Shown here piece by piece: positions 31,321 to 40,336 of a DNA stretch of 64,000 nucleotides. The stretch covers positions 36,671 through 100,670 of the forward strand of contig DATHGB010000025.1 in assembly GCA_035317825.1 (NCBI GenBank). Reading direction: 5' to 3'. Within the stretch, counting starts at the first letter, position 1; each line of letters begins with the position of its first letter. The position numbers were made by a program, and so were the translations under genes. The notes under the pieces were generated by a model that worked only from the letters and a program-made list of their open reading frames with translations, was not told where the DNA came from and did no database searches. This stretch comes from Candidatus Saccharimonadales bacterium. Lineage in GTDB: Bacteria; Patescibacteriota; Saccharimonadia; Saccharimonadales; Saccharimonadaceae.

Positions 31321-32754
31321 CTATTTTATAGTGGCGGTTGCGCGCTCTAGCCGTGCCAGCACGGTATCTTTTCCAAGCACGGCAAGCGTATCGTTAAGAG
31401 CGGGACTAAATGGTGCCCATGAAACTGACAAGCGAATGAGGCTGAATAGGATGCCTGGTTTTTGGCCAGTACTTTCAAGCAGCCTGTTCAAGGTATCCTG
31501 CACTGCTTCGGGAGTAAATTCACTTGCTCGAAGGGCGAGAACAGTCTGTTCAAGGAGAGTTTTTACCTCGGCATGATCAACTTTTTTAAGCTGCTTGTTA
31601 TCGGCGAGCATTTCCCAGTTTGGCGTAGGCTCTTCAAAGAAATAGTTTGTCAGTAGTGGCAAATCTTTGAGTGTTTTTAGGCGATCCTGGACAAGGGATA
31701 GAACAAGTTTTTTGTGCTCTTCGGTGCTGCTTTTCGCACTTTCTGGCCAAAAGTTCTCAACTCTGCCGTATAAATCGTCCAGGCTAAGGCGGCGAATCCA
31801 TTGGCCGTTAAGCCAAAGTAGGCGTTGTTCGTCGAAGCGTGCACCGCTACGTTGGACACGACTCAGGCTAAATTTCGTGACTAATTCGTCTAGTGAGAAA
31901 ATTTCTTGTTCAGTGCCATCGTTCCATCCCAGGGTCGCGATAAAGTTCAAGAATGCCTCTGGTAAAAAGCCATCGTGAATATAGTCGAGTACGTCTTTGG
32001 CTCCGTCGCGTTTGCCTAGCTTTTTGTTGCCCGATTCAGCCATGATGTGCGGCATAGTTGCAAAAACGGGAAAATCTACTCCTAAGGCCTCATATAAATT
32101 AAGGTAGTTCGGCTGGCTGGAGATATATTCTTGTCCGCGAATAACATGGGTAATACGCATTTCCGCGTCGTCAACGATGTGCGCGAAGTTATATGTCGGA
32201 TATCCGTCAGACTTGATAAGGATGAAATCATCGACGACTTCTGGGCCTGTAGAGAGGTCACCCATGACTTCGTCGTGCCATGCGTATGCTTTCGGGTCGG
32301 ACTTAAAACGGAGTGGTGTCGTTCCGTCCCAAGCTGGAGGATTCTCTGGCCGGTGTTGACGGTACAAAAATGCGCGCTTCTCGCTTTTAGCCTGATCTCG
32401 AAATGTTTGCATTTCTTCTGGCGTATAAGGATCAGCGTATGCCCTGCCGCTACCGATAAGTTTTCGTGCCCATTCTTGGTACGTCTCTAGGCGTTCACTC
32501 TGTTTATAAGGTCTAAAAGGCCCGCCAATATCAGGGCCTTCATCGTGCGTAATGCCAAGAGTCGTGAGGACTTCCAGGATGTGTTCGGCAGATCCTTCGA
32601 CCTCTCGTTTTTTATCGGTATCTTCAAGGCGTAACACGAATGTTCCACCGCCGTTTCGTGCTGTAAGCCATGCGAAAAAACCGGTACGAAGATTACCAAC
32701 GTGCATAAAACCAGTTGGACTAGGAGCGAAACGAGTACGGATATGGTCAGTCAT
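31321..32754 (-). CDS. gltX: Glutamyl-tRNA synthetase
   Basis: A 477-residue class I synthetase that loads glutamate onto tRNA-Glu. HIGH-like motif FAPSPTGFMHVGNLRTG at the N-terminus, RGQEYISSQPNYL, and KMSKS-like KKLGKRDGAKDV near residue 243. The C-terminal anticodon-binding domain is full length. TATACT (plus strand 32762-32767) ends seven bases before the ATG. Stands alone, leftward like its neighbours. If GatCAB is used in this lineage it may also charge tRNA-Gln, which cannot be judged here. Confidence 0.96.
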   Translation of the reverse strand: MTDHIRTRFAPSPTGFMHVGNLRTGFFAWLTARNGGGTFVLRLEDTDKKREVEGSAEHILEVLTTLGITHDEGPDIGGPFRPYKQSERLETYQEWARKLIGSGRAYADPYTPEEMQTFRDQAKSEKRAFLYRQHRPENPPAWDGTTPLRFKSDPKAYAWHDEVMGDLSTGPEVVDDFILIKSDGYPTYNFAHIVDDAEMRITHVIRGQEYISSQPNYLNLYEALGVDFPVFATMPHIMAESGNKKLGKRDGAKDVLDYIHDGFLPEAFLNFIATLGWNDGTEQEIFSLDELVTKFSLSRVQRSGARFDEQRLLWLNGQWIRRLSLDDLYGRVENFWPESAKSSTEEHKKLVLSLVQDRLKTLKDLPLLTNYFFEEPTPNWEMLADNKQLKKVDHAEVKTLLEQTVLALRASEFTPEAVQDTLNRLLESTGQKPGILFSLIRLSVSWAPFSPALNDTLAVLGKDTVLARLERATATIK

Positions 32755-32785
32755 TAGCTGTAGTATAGCAAATTAACAGGGATAA

Positions 32786-33736
32786 TTACAGGCTGGTTGC
32801 AAGCGAGCGGATTTGGCTAGATGATAATGGCGCGTCGCCTTCAATCGTGTAGAGGATTCCGTTGTTAACCCAGACAGCATTGCCGTCGTGAGCGTAAATC
32901 GTGAGGCCGCGTTCGGAATATGGCATGTAGTCGTCGCCCCATTTTTGTTTCACGTAGTTTTCCTGAACGGCGCTTGAGTCCCAGCTGGTTTTAGATTGTT
33001 TGATGCTAAAATTCTGAGGACCGCTATTTGAGGCGAACTTCATGTCTACTTCACCTTGGCTGTACGCGATTGGACCAGAAAGGCTGTACCCGTCCGGGTT
33101 GTATTCAGGATACGATGCATTGATGCCAGCTTGTGCGGCGGCAACGCGGACGGAAAGATGTGGCATATTGAGGTAAGTGAAGTATCCGGCGAGTAAAAGA
33201 ACAGCGATACTAGCGGACATGACACTTGCCGTGCGCGAAAACCTACGACTTGTTTTTTGCTTTGAAGCCAAGTGGGCCTTGGGCGCATTGTCGAGTGCCT
33301 GGGTGATAGCTTCTTGTTTAATGACGCTTGAAGGCTTTGGCGCTAATTTTATATCAGAGGATTTTTTTGCTGCCATTTGCGCGTGTGCTTTTTGTGCCAT
33401 TGGATGAGCAACGTGCGCGATATCCATCGTTGGACGTGCAGGTTTTTGTGTAGCCCCGGAAGGATGAGCCGCGAATTTAGTAATATGGCTACTGCGCTGA
33501 ATGTTTTGTGCTTTGGGCTGAATGACTGGAGCGCTTTTTTGAACGACCTGTCGGTTCAGGGTGTTCGATTTTTGCGTTTGGTGATGAACCGCATGTGCGG
33601 GATGACTTTTGGACGTTTCCTGATGCTGTACGGCAGGTGTGTCTACTTGATTATGATTATCCGTTGCTTTAGCAATTGGCAAACCGGTCAGTGCGTCATA
33701 TTCGGTACCATTAATGGTGATTGTCTTTTGGCTCAT
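32786..33736 (-). CDS. Membrane protein with DUF4367-like outer domain
   Basis: A 316-residue protein: a long cytoplasmic region rich in His, Gln, Lys and Pro (about 1-165), one membrane helix (VMSASIAVLLLAGYFTYLNM), and an outside domain of about 120 residues ending NAVWVNNGILYTIEGDAPLS, the pattern of DUF4367-like domains found on anti-sigma or sporulation-type proteins. No function assigned. The long low-complexity inner part is odd for so small a genome. Confidence 0.6.
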   Translation of the reverse strand: MSQKTITINGTEYDALTGLPIAKATDNHNQVDTPAVQHQETSKSHPAHAVHHQTQKSNTLNRQVVQKSAPVIQPKAQNIQRSSHITKFAAHPSGATQKPARPTMDIAHVAHPMAQKAHAQMAAKKSSDIKLAPKPSSVIKQEAITQALDNAPKAHLASKQKTSRRFSRTASVMSASIAVLLLAGYFTYLNMPHLSVRVAAAQAGINASYPEYNPDGYSLSGPIAYSQGEVDMKFASNSGPQNFSIKQSKTSWDSSAVQENYVKQKWGDDYMPYSERGLTIYAHDGNAVWVNNGILYTIEGDAPLSSSQIRSLATSL

Positions 33737-33856
33737 CTGTCTATTTCCCCTATAAGCGTCGCAGGTTGTTTTAGCCTGTAACCGTTACCTTTTATAGTAG
33801 GTAAATCTGAGTGATTATGCAAGCGTTTTTACGTAGTATTGCTATAATATAACAAG

Positions 33857-35323
33857 ATGTATCACCCACCACCCAAGCGAAAACAGCTCATCCAGCGAAT
33901 TGCCGTCTACGTACTGATGTCAATCAGTGTCGTAGGGCTTGTTACCGCATTGGTTCTAATCATGCTGGGATACCAGTTTAACCGTAACGATGGCAAGATC
34001 GAACAAGGTGGCCTCGTGCAGTTTGATTCTCATCCCGGCGGCGTGAATGTAGCAATTGATGGGGCAAGTTTTGGTACCCGGACACCTTCCAAGACGACAA
34101 TGACGTCAGGCGATCATTTTATTACGATGAACCGTGACGGCTACCGGCAGTGGCAAAAATCGGTGAATGTGGTCGCTGGGAGCGTACTATGGCTAAACTA
34201 TACGCGTATGATTCCTAATGATCTTGCTCCTGCGAACGTTGCATCTTTTGCAACTCTGGGAGGAACATTGTCGTCCCCTGATGATAAATGGATGGCAATT
34301 CAAGAAGCTCCTGCCGCGCCGGTCATCAAACTAGCAGACCTGAGCGCGGATGAAGTAAAAACATCTTCTTTGACACTGCCTAGTGATAGCTATACGCAAC
34401 CTAGCGCGGGTCAGTCGCAAAGTTTCAGCCTGGTAAATTGGGATAATGATAGCCACTATCTTTTGGTTAATCATGTATATGACGGCGCAAAGCAGGAATG
34501 GCTAGCCGTCGATACGACGGACGTCTCTAATACGAAAAATATTACGAAATTATTTAATGTCACGGCAAGCAAGCTGGTGTTTAGCGCAACGAACAATCAG
34601 GTGATGTATGCGCAAATCGGTACTGAAGTGCACAGGCTCGATCTTTCCAGCACCGTTTTGTCAGCTCCGCTCCTTACGAACATTGCCGAGTTTTCTAGCT
34701 TTGACCAAAAAATAGGATACGTGACGTTACCGGATGCCACGACTAAACAGCGAAGCGTTGGTTATCTGACCGAGGGAGCTAATAAGCCGCATGTTATCCG
34801 ATCGTATACTGACGACGCCAATGTTCCCCTCCATCTTTCAATTAGTAAATATTTTGGTGATACGTATATTTCTATTGCTCATGGCGACAAGGTAGAAGTC
34901 TTACAAGGTGATCTACCGAAAAGCGATACGACGCGGGCACTTGCCCTGACGACGCTTGTCTCGATGTCGGTTACGGGAGGTGCGCAATATCTTTCGGCAA
35001 AAACGGAAGGACGCTTTATTATCGCGCAACAAGGCGCTTCGTACGTCGTGTATGATCTGGAATTAAAGAAAACCACAACGACTGCCCTTAAAGGCAGCGC
35101 GGCGGTCGCTTCCGAGCTTCGGTGGATCGACGGGTATACGTTGTGGAGCGACCAAGACAGTCGTCTGCGTCTGTATGAATTTGACGGTGCTAACCAACAG
35201 GATATTATGCAGGTAGAGCCTGGCTTTAGCGCATCAATAAGCCCGAATAGCAAATACCTTTACGGGATTACCAAAACGTCTGATGGCCAGTATCACTTAA
35301 CGCGTGTCCGCCTGATTCTTTAG
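33857..35323 (+). CDS. PEGA-domain membrane-anchored surface protein
   Basis: A 488-residue protein: N-terminal membrane helix (about residues 15-36, VLMSISVVGLVTALVLIMLG), a PEGA domain (QFDSHPGGVNVAIDGASFGTR... about 55-120), then a beta-propeller-like region with repeated WDN/DG-type turns to the end. Such proteins are exposed outside the membrane and may bind the wall. TATAAT at 33843-33848 ends eight bases before the ATG. Its stop almost touches the convergent sortase gene. Confidence 0.7.
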   Translation: MYHPPPKRKQLIQRIAVYVLMSISVVGLVTALVLIMLGYQFNRNDGKIEQGGLVQFDSHPGGVNVAIDGASFGTRTPSKTTMTSGDHFITMNRDGYRQWQKSVNVVAGSVLWLNYTRMIPNDLAPANVASFATLGGTLSSPDDKWMAIQEAPAAPVIKLADLSADEVKTSSLTLPSDSYTQPSAGQSQSFSLVNWDNDSHYLLVNHVYDGAKQEWLAVDTTDVSNTKNITKLFNVTASKLVFSATNNQVMYAQIGTEVHRLDLSSTVLSAPLLTNIAEFSSFDQKIGYVTLPDATTKQRSVGYLTEGANKPHVIRSYTDDANVPLHLSISKYFGDTYISIAHGDKVEVLQGDLPKSDTTRALALTTLVSMSVTGGAQYLSAKTEGRFIIAQQGASYVVYDLELKKTTTTALKGSAAVASELRWIDGYTLWSDQDSRLRLYEFDGANQQDIMQVEPGFSASISPNSKYLYGITKTSDGQYHLTRVRLIL

Positions 35324-35324
35324 T

Positions 35325-36587
35325 CTAGCTATCTCCGCCGCCAAAGATTCGCTGTAGGAATGTCGGAGAGTTACCAGGGATCGAAACGCTTTGATTATTT
35401 GATGTGTCATTTTCGGGTGCTGCTATAGCCTGCCCGGGGCTTGGGCTCACTTGTTCTGCCGTGACAAGCAGACGGTTGATCGCTGTTCCTAAAGGCGTAC
35501 AGGTGATGAGGGTAAGGACTGGCTTATCGGTCGGGTACACTAGTTTGCTCACATCCGTAGGCTTTACTACTTCTTTTTTTGTCACGACATAGGTGTACCG
35601 CGTTGAGTTATAGTTGGCATAAATAGTATCACCCTTATCAATATGATCAAGCCGGGCAAAAATAAATTTATAACTGCCTGAATCAATGAGGTCGTTACTC
35701 GAATGGCCGGATAATACGGTATTACCTACTTGGCCAGGTTTGCTATTGGCACCAGGAATGCCAAACCACGCCACGCCGTTTTCCATCGCCTTCATTTGCC
35801 CGTCGTAATCCGGCGTCGCGGTGTAATTAACAGGAACATCGACGTTGATTTTAGGAATAATAAGCTTTGAGTCGGGACTGACGGCTACGGCTGTCGTAGG
35901 ATCGACGATGATATTGGCAGGATCAACGTTCCCAGGACTAACGTACGCTTCGACGTTTGCAAAGAGCACCCGGTTGTATTGCAGGAACAAGAATAAAAGA
36001 ACAACGCAAAGTGCCGCCGCGATAGGAACGAAATGCCGGCTTTTACGTACTTTTACTGCTGACGTCTGTATTTTATTAACAAGTTTTGCCCGCAGGTCGT
36101 ACATCGCCTCGTCGCGGCTGAAGGTGTCGCTGGCTTTTTTCTCGACGGTTTCTTCCTGCCTGTCGGGAATCGTGGCGAGTGGTGTCATCGCCGCAGTTGC
36201 CTGGCCTGCGCGCGCTTCTAGCGCTTCCCTAGCCCGGTAAACCTGGCCGACATAGTAGCGTTCGTAATATTTCTGATAATAATCTTGCCAGGCGCTGTGA
36301 TATTGTTTCCATTGGTCAGCCTGAACGACGGCGTGATTAGTCTGCGTTCGTTCATAGGGACTTGTTGCTTCAATAGATTGCTGAGGAACAGGCTCCTTTG
36401 CGGCAACAACAGGAGTTGTTTGAGGGGTCGGCGTATCCGTGCTACCGCTATAGATAGAGTCAAGTTGGTCGCGAACAACGTTCGCGGCGGCTTCTTGATG
36501 TTGAGCCGATGCCCCGTTGTCATCCGGACGCAAAACATGGCGCGTAGGCACAACTGGACCGGTATTTCTAGGGTTGTAGGGTGGCAT
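35325..36587 (-). CDS. Sortase-family transpeptidase
   Basis: A 420-residue membrane protein. A long cytoplasmic Gln/Thr/Pro-rich lead and coiled stretch, a membrane helix (FVPIAAALCVVLLFLFLQYN, about residue 205), then the sortase barrel: catalytic His in VLSGHSS, Cys in LTLITCTPLG and Arg in AINRLLVTAE. Cleaves sorting signals and links proteins to the wall or into pili. I prefer ATG 36587 (MPPYNPRNTG). No obvious sorting-signal substrate is in this window; the anchored surface proteins nearby end in helices with basic tails and could be tested. Confidence 0.88.
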   Translation of the reverse strand: MPPYNPRNTGPVVPTRHVLRPDDNGASAQHQEAAANVVRDQLDSIYSGSTDTPTPQTTPVVAAKEPVPQQSIEATSPYERTQTNHAVVQADQWKQYHSAWQDYYQKYYERYYVGQVYRAREALEARAGQATAAMTPLATIPDRQEETVEKKASDTFSRDEAMYDLRAKLVNKIQTSAVKVRKSRHFVPIAAALCVVLLFLFLQYNRVLFANVEAYVSPGNVDPANIIVDPTTAVAVSPDSKLIIPKINVDVPVNYTATPDYDGQMKAMENGVAWFGIPGANSKPGQVGNTVLSGHSSNDLIDSGSYKFIFARLDHIDKGDTIYANYNSTRYTYVVTKKEVVKPTDVSKLVYPTDKPVLTLITCTPLGTAINRLLVTAEQVSPSPGQAIAAPENDTSNNQSVSIPGNSPTFLQRIFGGGDS

Positions 36588-36641
36588 ATCTATAGATTCC
36601 TGTTTATTTTTAGTATACAATAGATCGCGAGCTTTCGATAC

Positions 36642-36729
36642 GCCGCGGTGGTGGAATTGGTAGACACGCCAGACTCAAAATCTTGTGAGCTTAATGCTCG
36701 TACCGGTTCAAGTCCGGTCCGCGGTACCA
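36642..36729 (+). tRNA. tRNA-Leu (CAA)
   Basis: An 88-base class II tRNA: acceptor GCCGCGG with CCGCGGT, D-arm TGGTGGAATTGGTAGACAC, anticodon loop CTCAAAA giving CAA, long variable arm TTGTGAGCTTAATGCTCGT, T-loop GTTCAAGTC, and CCA encoded. Reads TTG. Confidence 0.95.
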
Positions 36730-36770
36730 AACTAAAAACGATTCTGTAAAAAGAATCGTTTTTAGTTTTT
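36730..36770 (+). terminator. Terminator of tRNA-Leu
   Basis: Sixteen perfect pairs starting right after CCA, loop GTAAAA, then TTT. It overlaps the end of the leftward gene at 36762. Confidence 0.9.
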
Positions 36771-37103
36771 AAACAACTCGTTCAGCCGTTTTCGAGCCTG
36801 GCCTAATCTCTCAGTGTCTTGCCATGTACTCTCTCCTGACACATCCCGCGCCATAGTGCGTGCCAGAGAATCGTGCAATTCGTGGCCATCAAAATCTGGA
36901 TCAAGCAGAAGCATATTTATAAGGATAATACCTTCTGGTAGCAGAGGTGAGGATCGTGTCTTGACCTGAGCATATTTCTCGGGGTCTTTAGTTTGGTGTG
37001 GCGGAAAATAGACGAAGTCCTTTTTTTCAGAAATATCGTCGAGCTGTTTAGCGGGTACGAGAAGTCCTTGGCTATCATCACTAGAGTTATGAAGCCCTAG
37101 CAC
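36762..37103 (-). CDS. Downstream part of a gene split by one stop
   Basis: A 113-residue frame (GTG start) ending EQ-less ...GQARKRLNELFKN. It is in the same frame as the gene at 37110-37454, with only TAA and two sense codons between them, and has no ribosome site. Most likely the two frames were one gene of about 228 codons now broken by a nonsense change. The region LVPAKQLDDISEKKDFVYFPP is not recognised. If it is still expressed, reinitiation or readthrough would be needed. Confidence 0.5.
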   Translation of the reverse strand: MLGLHNSSDDSQGLLVPAKQLDDISEKKDFVYFPPHQTKDPEKYAQVKTRSSPLLPEGIILINMLLLDPDFDGHELHDSLARTMARDVSGESTWQDTERLGQARKRLNELFKN

Positions 37104-37109
37104 GACATC

Positions 37110-37454
37110 TTAACTCAGTCTGCCCGTTTGACGTGTTCTCACCTCTGGGCTAAGGGAGTAAGAATCTGGAGAAGCTAGTTCACTTTCAATAAGACCGACA
37201 GTGTGCGTATATACATTCTCACGAGCTGCTTTTATTCGTTCAGCAGCAGGCCTTATATAGATGAGTTCGTATAAAGGTAGAGCGACAGTTTTAAGCGCAA
37301 GGTGATGATATGCTCTGGGGTCGTGGGTATAGTTTTCGTGAATGGCGTCTATTATTGCAGTCCTTGCTATATCTGGCCTGCCATTAAAAAGAGCTTCATC
37401 GGCTGCAGATACACTTTCAGGAAGAAGTGCGCGTCTTTGGATGCGTTCGTACAT
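37110..37454 (-). CDS. Upstream part of a gene split by one stop
   Basis: A 114-residue mostly helical protein (MYERIQRRALLPESVSAADE...), ending RTRQTGRLS at TAA 37110-37112. Reading on in frame gives DVVLGLHNSSDDSQG and the rest of the frame at 36762. No domain recognised. It lies between tRNA-Leu and an NNRD-like gene. Confidence 0.5.
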   Translation of the reverse strand: MYERIQRRALLPESVSAADEALFNGRPDIARTAIIDAIHENYTHDPRAYHHLALKTVALPLYELIYIRPAAERIKAARENVYTHTVGLIESELASPDSYSLSPEVRTRQTGRLS

Positions 37455-37502
37455 TTATGATATTTTAACATAAATATATATTTTAGTAAATGGACGCCTC
37501 TG

Positions 37503-38297
37503 TTATTTATGAGGTGTCAAACTGGCGGTTGCTGCTTCTAGGACCTTAGCTTGATTCCATAGCCAGTACGCGGCCGCCGTTGTCGCCACTTGTCCGCGCC
37601 AGATCGCCATCGGATTTTCCCATTCGGACGTTGTTACTTCCCCGTCGTGAGCAGCGATGAGGTACTCTTTATGAAGTACCATGATTGCAACAGGATAGGT
37701 CGTCGTAAATTTATGTACGGCCTCAACCACACCCGTTAACTGCATGCTGAACGTAAGCATTTTTGGATAGTACACGCTTTGGAATAGCTTTTGCAGCTGT
37801 GCAAACGACACGACGAGTAGCGTGTTGGGCCGTTCGACTATTGCCGCGGAACTGTTTTTAATGAGGTCAACGGCATCGCGGGTTAACGTGAGCGGTCCAG
37901 TATACTCACGCAAGAAATCCTCGTATAAAATAGCTGTTTCGCTATTACGCCCAGCATCGCCGATCATAAGGACCGCATCAGCCCAATGGCCGAGTACTTG
38001 CATATCGGTACTTGCCGCGCGGGCAAGGCTGCCTGATGGGTTGGTGGCGCTAAATATCGTATCCGTTATGGTTGGTGGGATAGTTTTTCTGAGCACGTCA
38101 GGAAGAAGGACGCGAACTTCGCCAACCCCTGCGTTAAGCGCCGTGCCATACGCTTCGGCCACGCTTACGAATCCTAGTTTGTTACCACCAATAATGCCTA
38201 ATTTTCCAGCCCGGGACTTTTGTTCGGGCTTGCTCCATTCAATGTCGGGGAAAAGCGGACTAGAGCTGGTCTGCTTGCGCCAGTAGGTATGTTCCAT
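37503..38297 (-). CDS. NAD(P)H-hydrate dehydratase-like protein (ribokinase fold)
   Basis: About 264 residues. KLGIIGGNKLGFVSVAEAYG and GVGEVRVLLPDVLRK match the start of the ADP/ATP-dependent NAD(P)H-hydrate dehydratase (YjeF C-terminal/NnrD) fold, and LMIGDAGRNSETAILYEDFL the middle; the catalytic GTGDVLAG motif of true enzymes is not seen (here THYPVAIMV-like and GEVTTSEWEN), so activity is doubtful. Start ATG 38297 (MEHTYW). Overlaps the end of the HAD gene by 38 bases. Confidence 0.65.
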   Translation of the reverse strand: MEHTYWRKQTSSSPLFPDIEWSKPEQKSRAGKLGIIGGNKLGFVSVAEAYGTALNAGVGEVRVLLPDVLRKTIPPTITDTIFSATNPSGSLARAASTDMQVLGHWADAVLMIGDAGRNSETAILYEDFLREYTGPLTLTRDAVDLIKNSSAAIVERPNTLLVVSFAQLQKLFQSVYYPKMLTFSMQLTGVVEAVHKFTTTYPVAIMVLHKEYLIAAHDGEVTTSEWENPMAIWRGQVATTAAAYWLWNQAKVLEAATASLTPHK

Positions 38298-38994
38298 CCT
38301 GTCCTTTCTGTAGTTCGTACGCAACGTCTTTGCGTTCGATAACTACTTTCCAGCCTTTTTCCATGGCAATTTCCAGGAAGTCATGGGCGGGGTTAAATGC
38401 CAAAGGTTTTTCGACGATTTCTAGCATTGACGCGTCACCTTTCGAATCTCCAACGGCAACGCTGTCTTTAAACGTTAAGTTATGGGATTTGGCATATTCC
38501 GTGATGAGCTCTCCCTTGCGCCCATAGACATAGCGTTCATAGTTGCCCGTAAAGACATCTCCGTTACGTTCGAACAACACGCCTATACAATCATCAAAGC
38601 CGTATTGTTCGGCAAAAGGTTGCGCGATTTCCTGGTGTGATCCGGTGATGGCTAAAAGAAAATACCCGTCATCTTTTAACTGTTTAATGTAGTCACGGGT
38701 AAATTTATATACCTTGTGGCCCGATGCTTTAACGACCTTGGATGATGCTTCCTCGAGCATCGCTAAAGACAGGTTCGATATGCAGGCGCTGAGCGCGTCA
38801 ACGATGGTCGCTTCGTATTCGCCGAAAGATATTTTGCGGCTAGTCCATGCTAAAAAGCGGTCATCAATAAGTCCGGCTGTTTTAGCGTCAAGCTGGCCAG
38901 CGTCTTTTAGGGCGAATACGAATTCATGAAATAACTGCCAACGGAATAAGGTACCGTCAATATCGAATGCGGCGAATTTGCGTTTAGCGGGCAT
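38260..38994 (-). CDS. HAD-superfamily phosphatase (SerB-like)
   Basis: A 244-residue phosphatase: motif I FDIDGTLFR with the nucleophile and acid Asp, motif II LAITGSH, the lysine region KGELITEYA, and motif IV VAVGDSKGDASML. Belongs to the IB-type HAD-like group often annotated as phosphoserine phosphatase-like. The ATG at 38994 follows GGAGG by eight bases; the longer TTG start is less likely. Substrate unknown. Confidence 0.88.
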   Translation of the reverse strand: MPAKRKFAAFDIDGTLFRWQLFHEFVFALKDAGQLDAKTAGLIDDRFLAWTSRKISFGEYEATIVDALSACISNLSLAMLEEASSKVVKASGHKVYKFTRDYIKQLKDDGYFLLAITGSHQEIAQPFAEQYGFDDCIGVLFERNGDVFTGNYERYVYGRKGELITEYAKSHNLTFKDSVAVGDSKGDASMLEIVEKPLAFNPAHDFLEIAMEKGWKVVIERKDVAYELQKGQDGTYLLAQADQL

Positions 38995-39050
38995 TTTCAA
39001 ATCCTCCAACCTGTTTAATATCGTGAGTTAGCATATATAAAGCTATTATG

Positions 39051-39773
39051 TCATTTCTTCATCCGCTTTGCCAGAGAGAGGAGTTTTTCGGCGTACTCAC
39101 GGTAAGACCTATGCGGTTTTTCATGTCGCGTAATGACCGCGGTAAGTTCTTCGGCGCTTTTTTGTATATTACCAGGGTAGTTGTAGGCCCAGTGAATTGC
39201 CTCTTCGGGTTGGGCAAGAAGCCATTCGAGCGAGGAAATTGCTTCCCCGAGACGTTTTTGAAGCTCCGGGGTATCATTGTCGTAGCGTGTCAGTAGCCAG
39301 CTTTGCCACGCTTCGGGAGCTGTGACGAGGCCTATTGCATGGGTTCTGCGAAATGGCAGGCGTCTCAGATGCTTGACGACATGCGCCTGCGTATCAAGAA
39401 GATTGTAGGTCGCCTTATAGCTCTCGGGATATGTAAAATAAATATAGCCTGTCGCTGGAAAAATGGCATACTGAATAAGCTCTTTCTTCTCCATTTGTTC
39501 AGCGAGCTGCCGGATACCCTCTTCGTTATGAGGAAGATACGCGTAGAGTCCAGGCTCGTCATTTTGGCGTTCTGGCCGCGTCGTTGCATTTCGTACGCGG
39601 GCAAACCTTTTGTCGTTTTCAACCAATTTGTTCATGAGCGTCGACTTGCCCATACCGGACGGGGCAACAAGCATGACAAGCTCTTTTTCTTTTAGCTGGC
39701 GCATTGCTTCCTCGCCGGGCCGGTAGGTTTGTTCGTTTTCGGCTAATTTTTGTAAATTTAAATCCAAAGACAT
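39051..39773 (-). CDS. Guanylate-kinase-like P-loop protein
   Basis: A 240-residue protein. VMLVAPSGMGKSTLMNKLVE holds the Walker A motif; RNATTRPERQNDEPG follows the guanylate kinase pattern (TTRxxR), then FPATGYIYFTYPESY. The C-terminal 60 residues are extra and helical. It may phosphorylate a nucleotide, but the family also contains scaffold and RNA-linked members. TATACT (plus strand 39781-39786) ends seven bases before the ATG. The start lies just beyond the terminator of the next GC-rich gene. Confidence 0.75.
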   Translation of the reverse strand: MSLDLNLQKLAENEQTYRPGEEAMRQLKEKELVMLVAPSGMGKSTLMNKLVENDKRFARVRNATTRPERQNDEPGLYAYLPHNEEGIRQLAEQMEKKELIQYAIFPATGYIYFTYPESYKATYNLLDTQAHVVKHLRRLPFRRTHAIGLVTAPEAWQSWLLTRYDNDTPELQKRLGEAISSLEWLLAQPEEAIHWAYNYPGNIQKSAEELTAVITRHEKPHRSYREYAEKLLSLAKRMKK

Positions 39774-39799
39774 TATTTTCAGTATAGCAACACTATATG

Positions 39800-39840
39800 A
39801 AAACCGCCCGTGAGCCCCTTGTGAAAGGGACTCCGGGCGG
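39800..39840 (-). terminator. Terminator of the 39848 gene
   Basis: A long GC-rich stem beginning CCGCCCGGAG and closing on CACA, followed by TTTTC on the minus strand. Confidence 0.9.
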
Positions 39841-39847
39841 GTTCTCA

Positions 39848-40255
39848 CTACTTCTTGGCGCCGAATTCGGTGTCGGTATCCCAGCCTGCGCCGGCTCGGC
39901 TGAACGTGGCGACCACCTGCCTGTCCTGCCGGTGGCGCGTGGCGGTCGCCGATACGCCGTCGACTAGTTCGGCCGGGATGTCCAGACTCTTGAGGAACAT
40001 CTCGCAGTAGGCCGGACCGGTGTCCGAGTACCCGAGCATCATGTCGGGGGTGAAGACGAGCGCCATGTTGGCATTGCCAACGAAGACCCACATTCCGTTC
40101 GGACGGTCGTCGGGACACCAGCGCGTGATCACCTTGGTGACCTGCTGTGCAACATCTCTGCTGAACATGTCCTTTAGCTGGTTGTAGCTTCCCTCGCTCT
40201 CGCCGTGGATGATCCTAGTAATCTCATCCATGTACTGCGGGTCGAAGTTGTCCAT
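39848..40255 (-). CDS. GC-rich accessory protein, unrecognised
   Basis: A 135-residue soluble protein (MDNFDPQYMDEITRIIHGES... to ...DTDTEFGAKK), acidic at first, with WCPDDRPNGMWVFVGNANMAL in the middle. Base composition is clearly above that of the flanking kinase-like and MazG genes. It has a consensus promoter, leader and strong terminator of its own. The leader contains TCACTAC and the stop region GTAGTGA, a 7-base complement (weak alone). Not recognised. Confidence 0.6.
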   Translation of the reverse strand: MDNFDPQYMDEITRIIHGESEGSYNQLKDMFSRDVAQQVTKVITRWCPDDRPNGMWVFVGNANMALVFTPDMMLGYSDTGPAYCEMFLKSLDIPAELVDGVSATATRHRQDRQVVATFSRAGAGWDTDTEFGAKK

Positions 40256-40299
40256 GAAAGGTCCTTACGCTTGTAGTGATGTGTCAAAATGACTTTTAT

Positions 40300-40328
40300 A
40301 TTATATCACTATAGACATAAAAAGTCAA
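40300..40328 (-). promoter_or_regulatory. Consensus promoter of the 39848 gene
   Basis: On the minus strand TTGACT, 17 bases, TATAAT, then a leader of about 40 bases with a 7-pair stem (TAGTGAT...ATCACTA). Confidence 0.8.
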
Positions 40329-40336
40329 TTACATCG

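Noticed and set aside
39051..40118. Long leftward frame of 355 codons across two genes
   Set aside because: Its first 115 codons are the other frame of the GC-rich gene at 39848-40255; the real gene starts at 39773.
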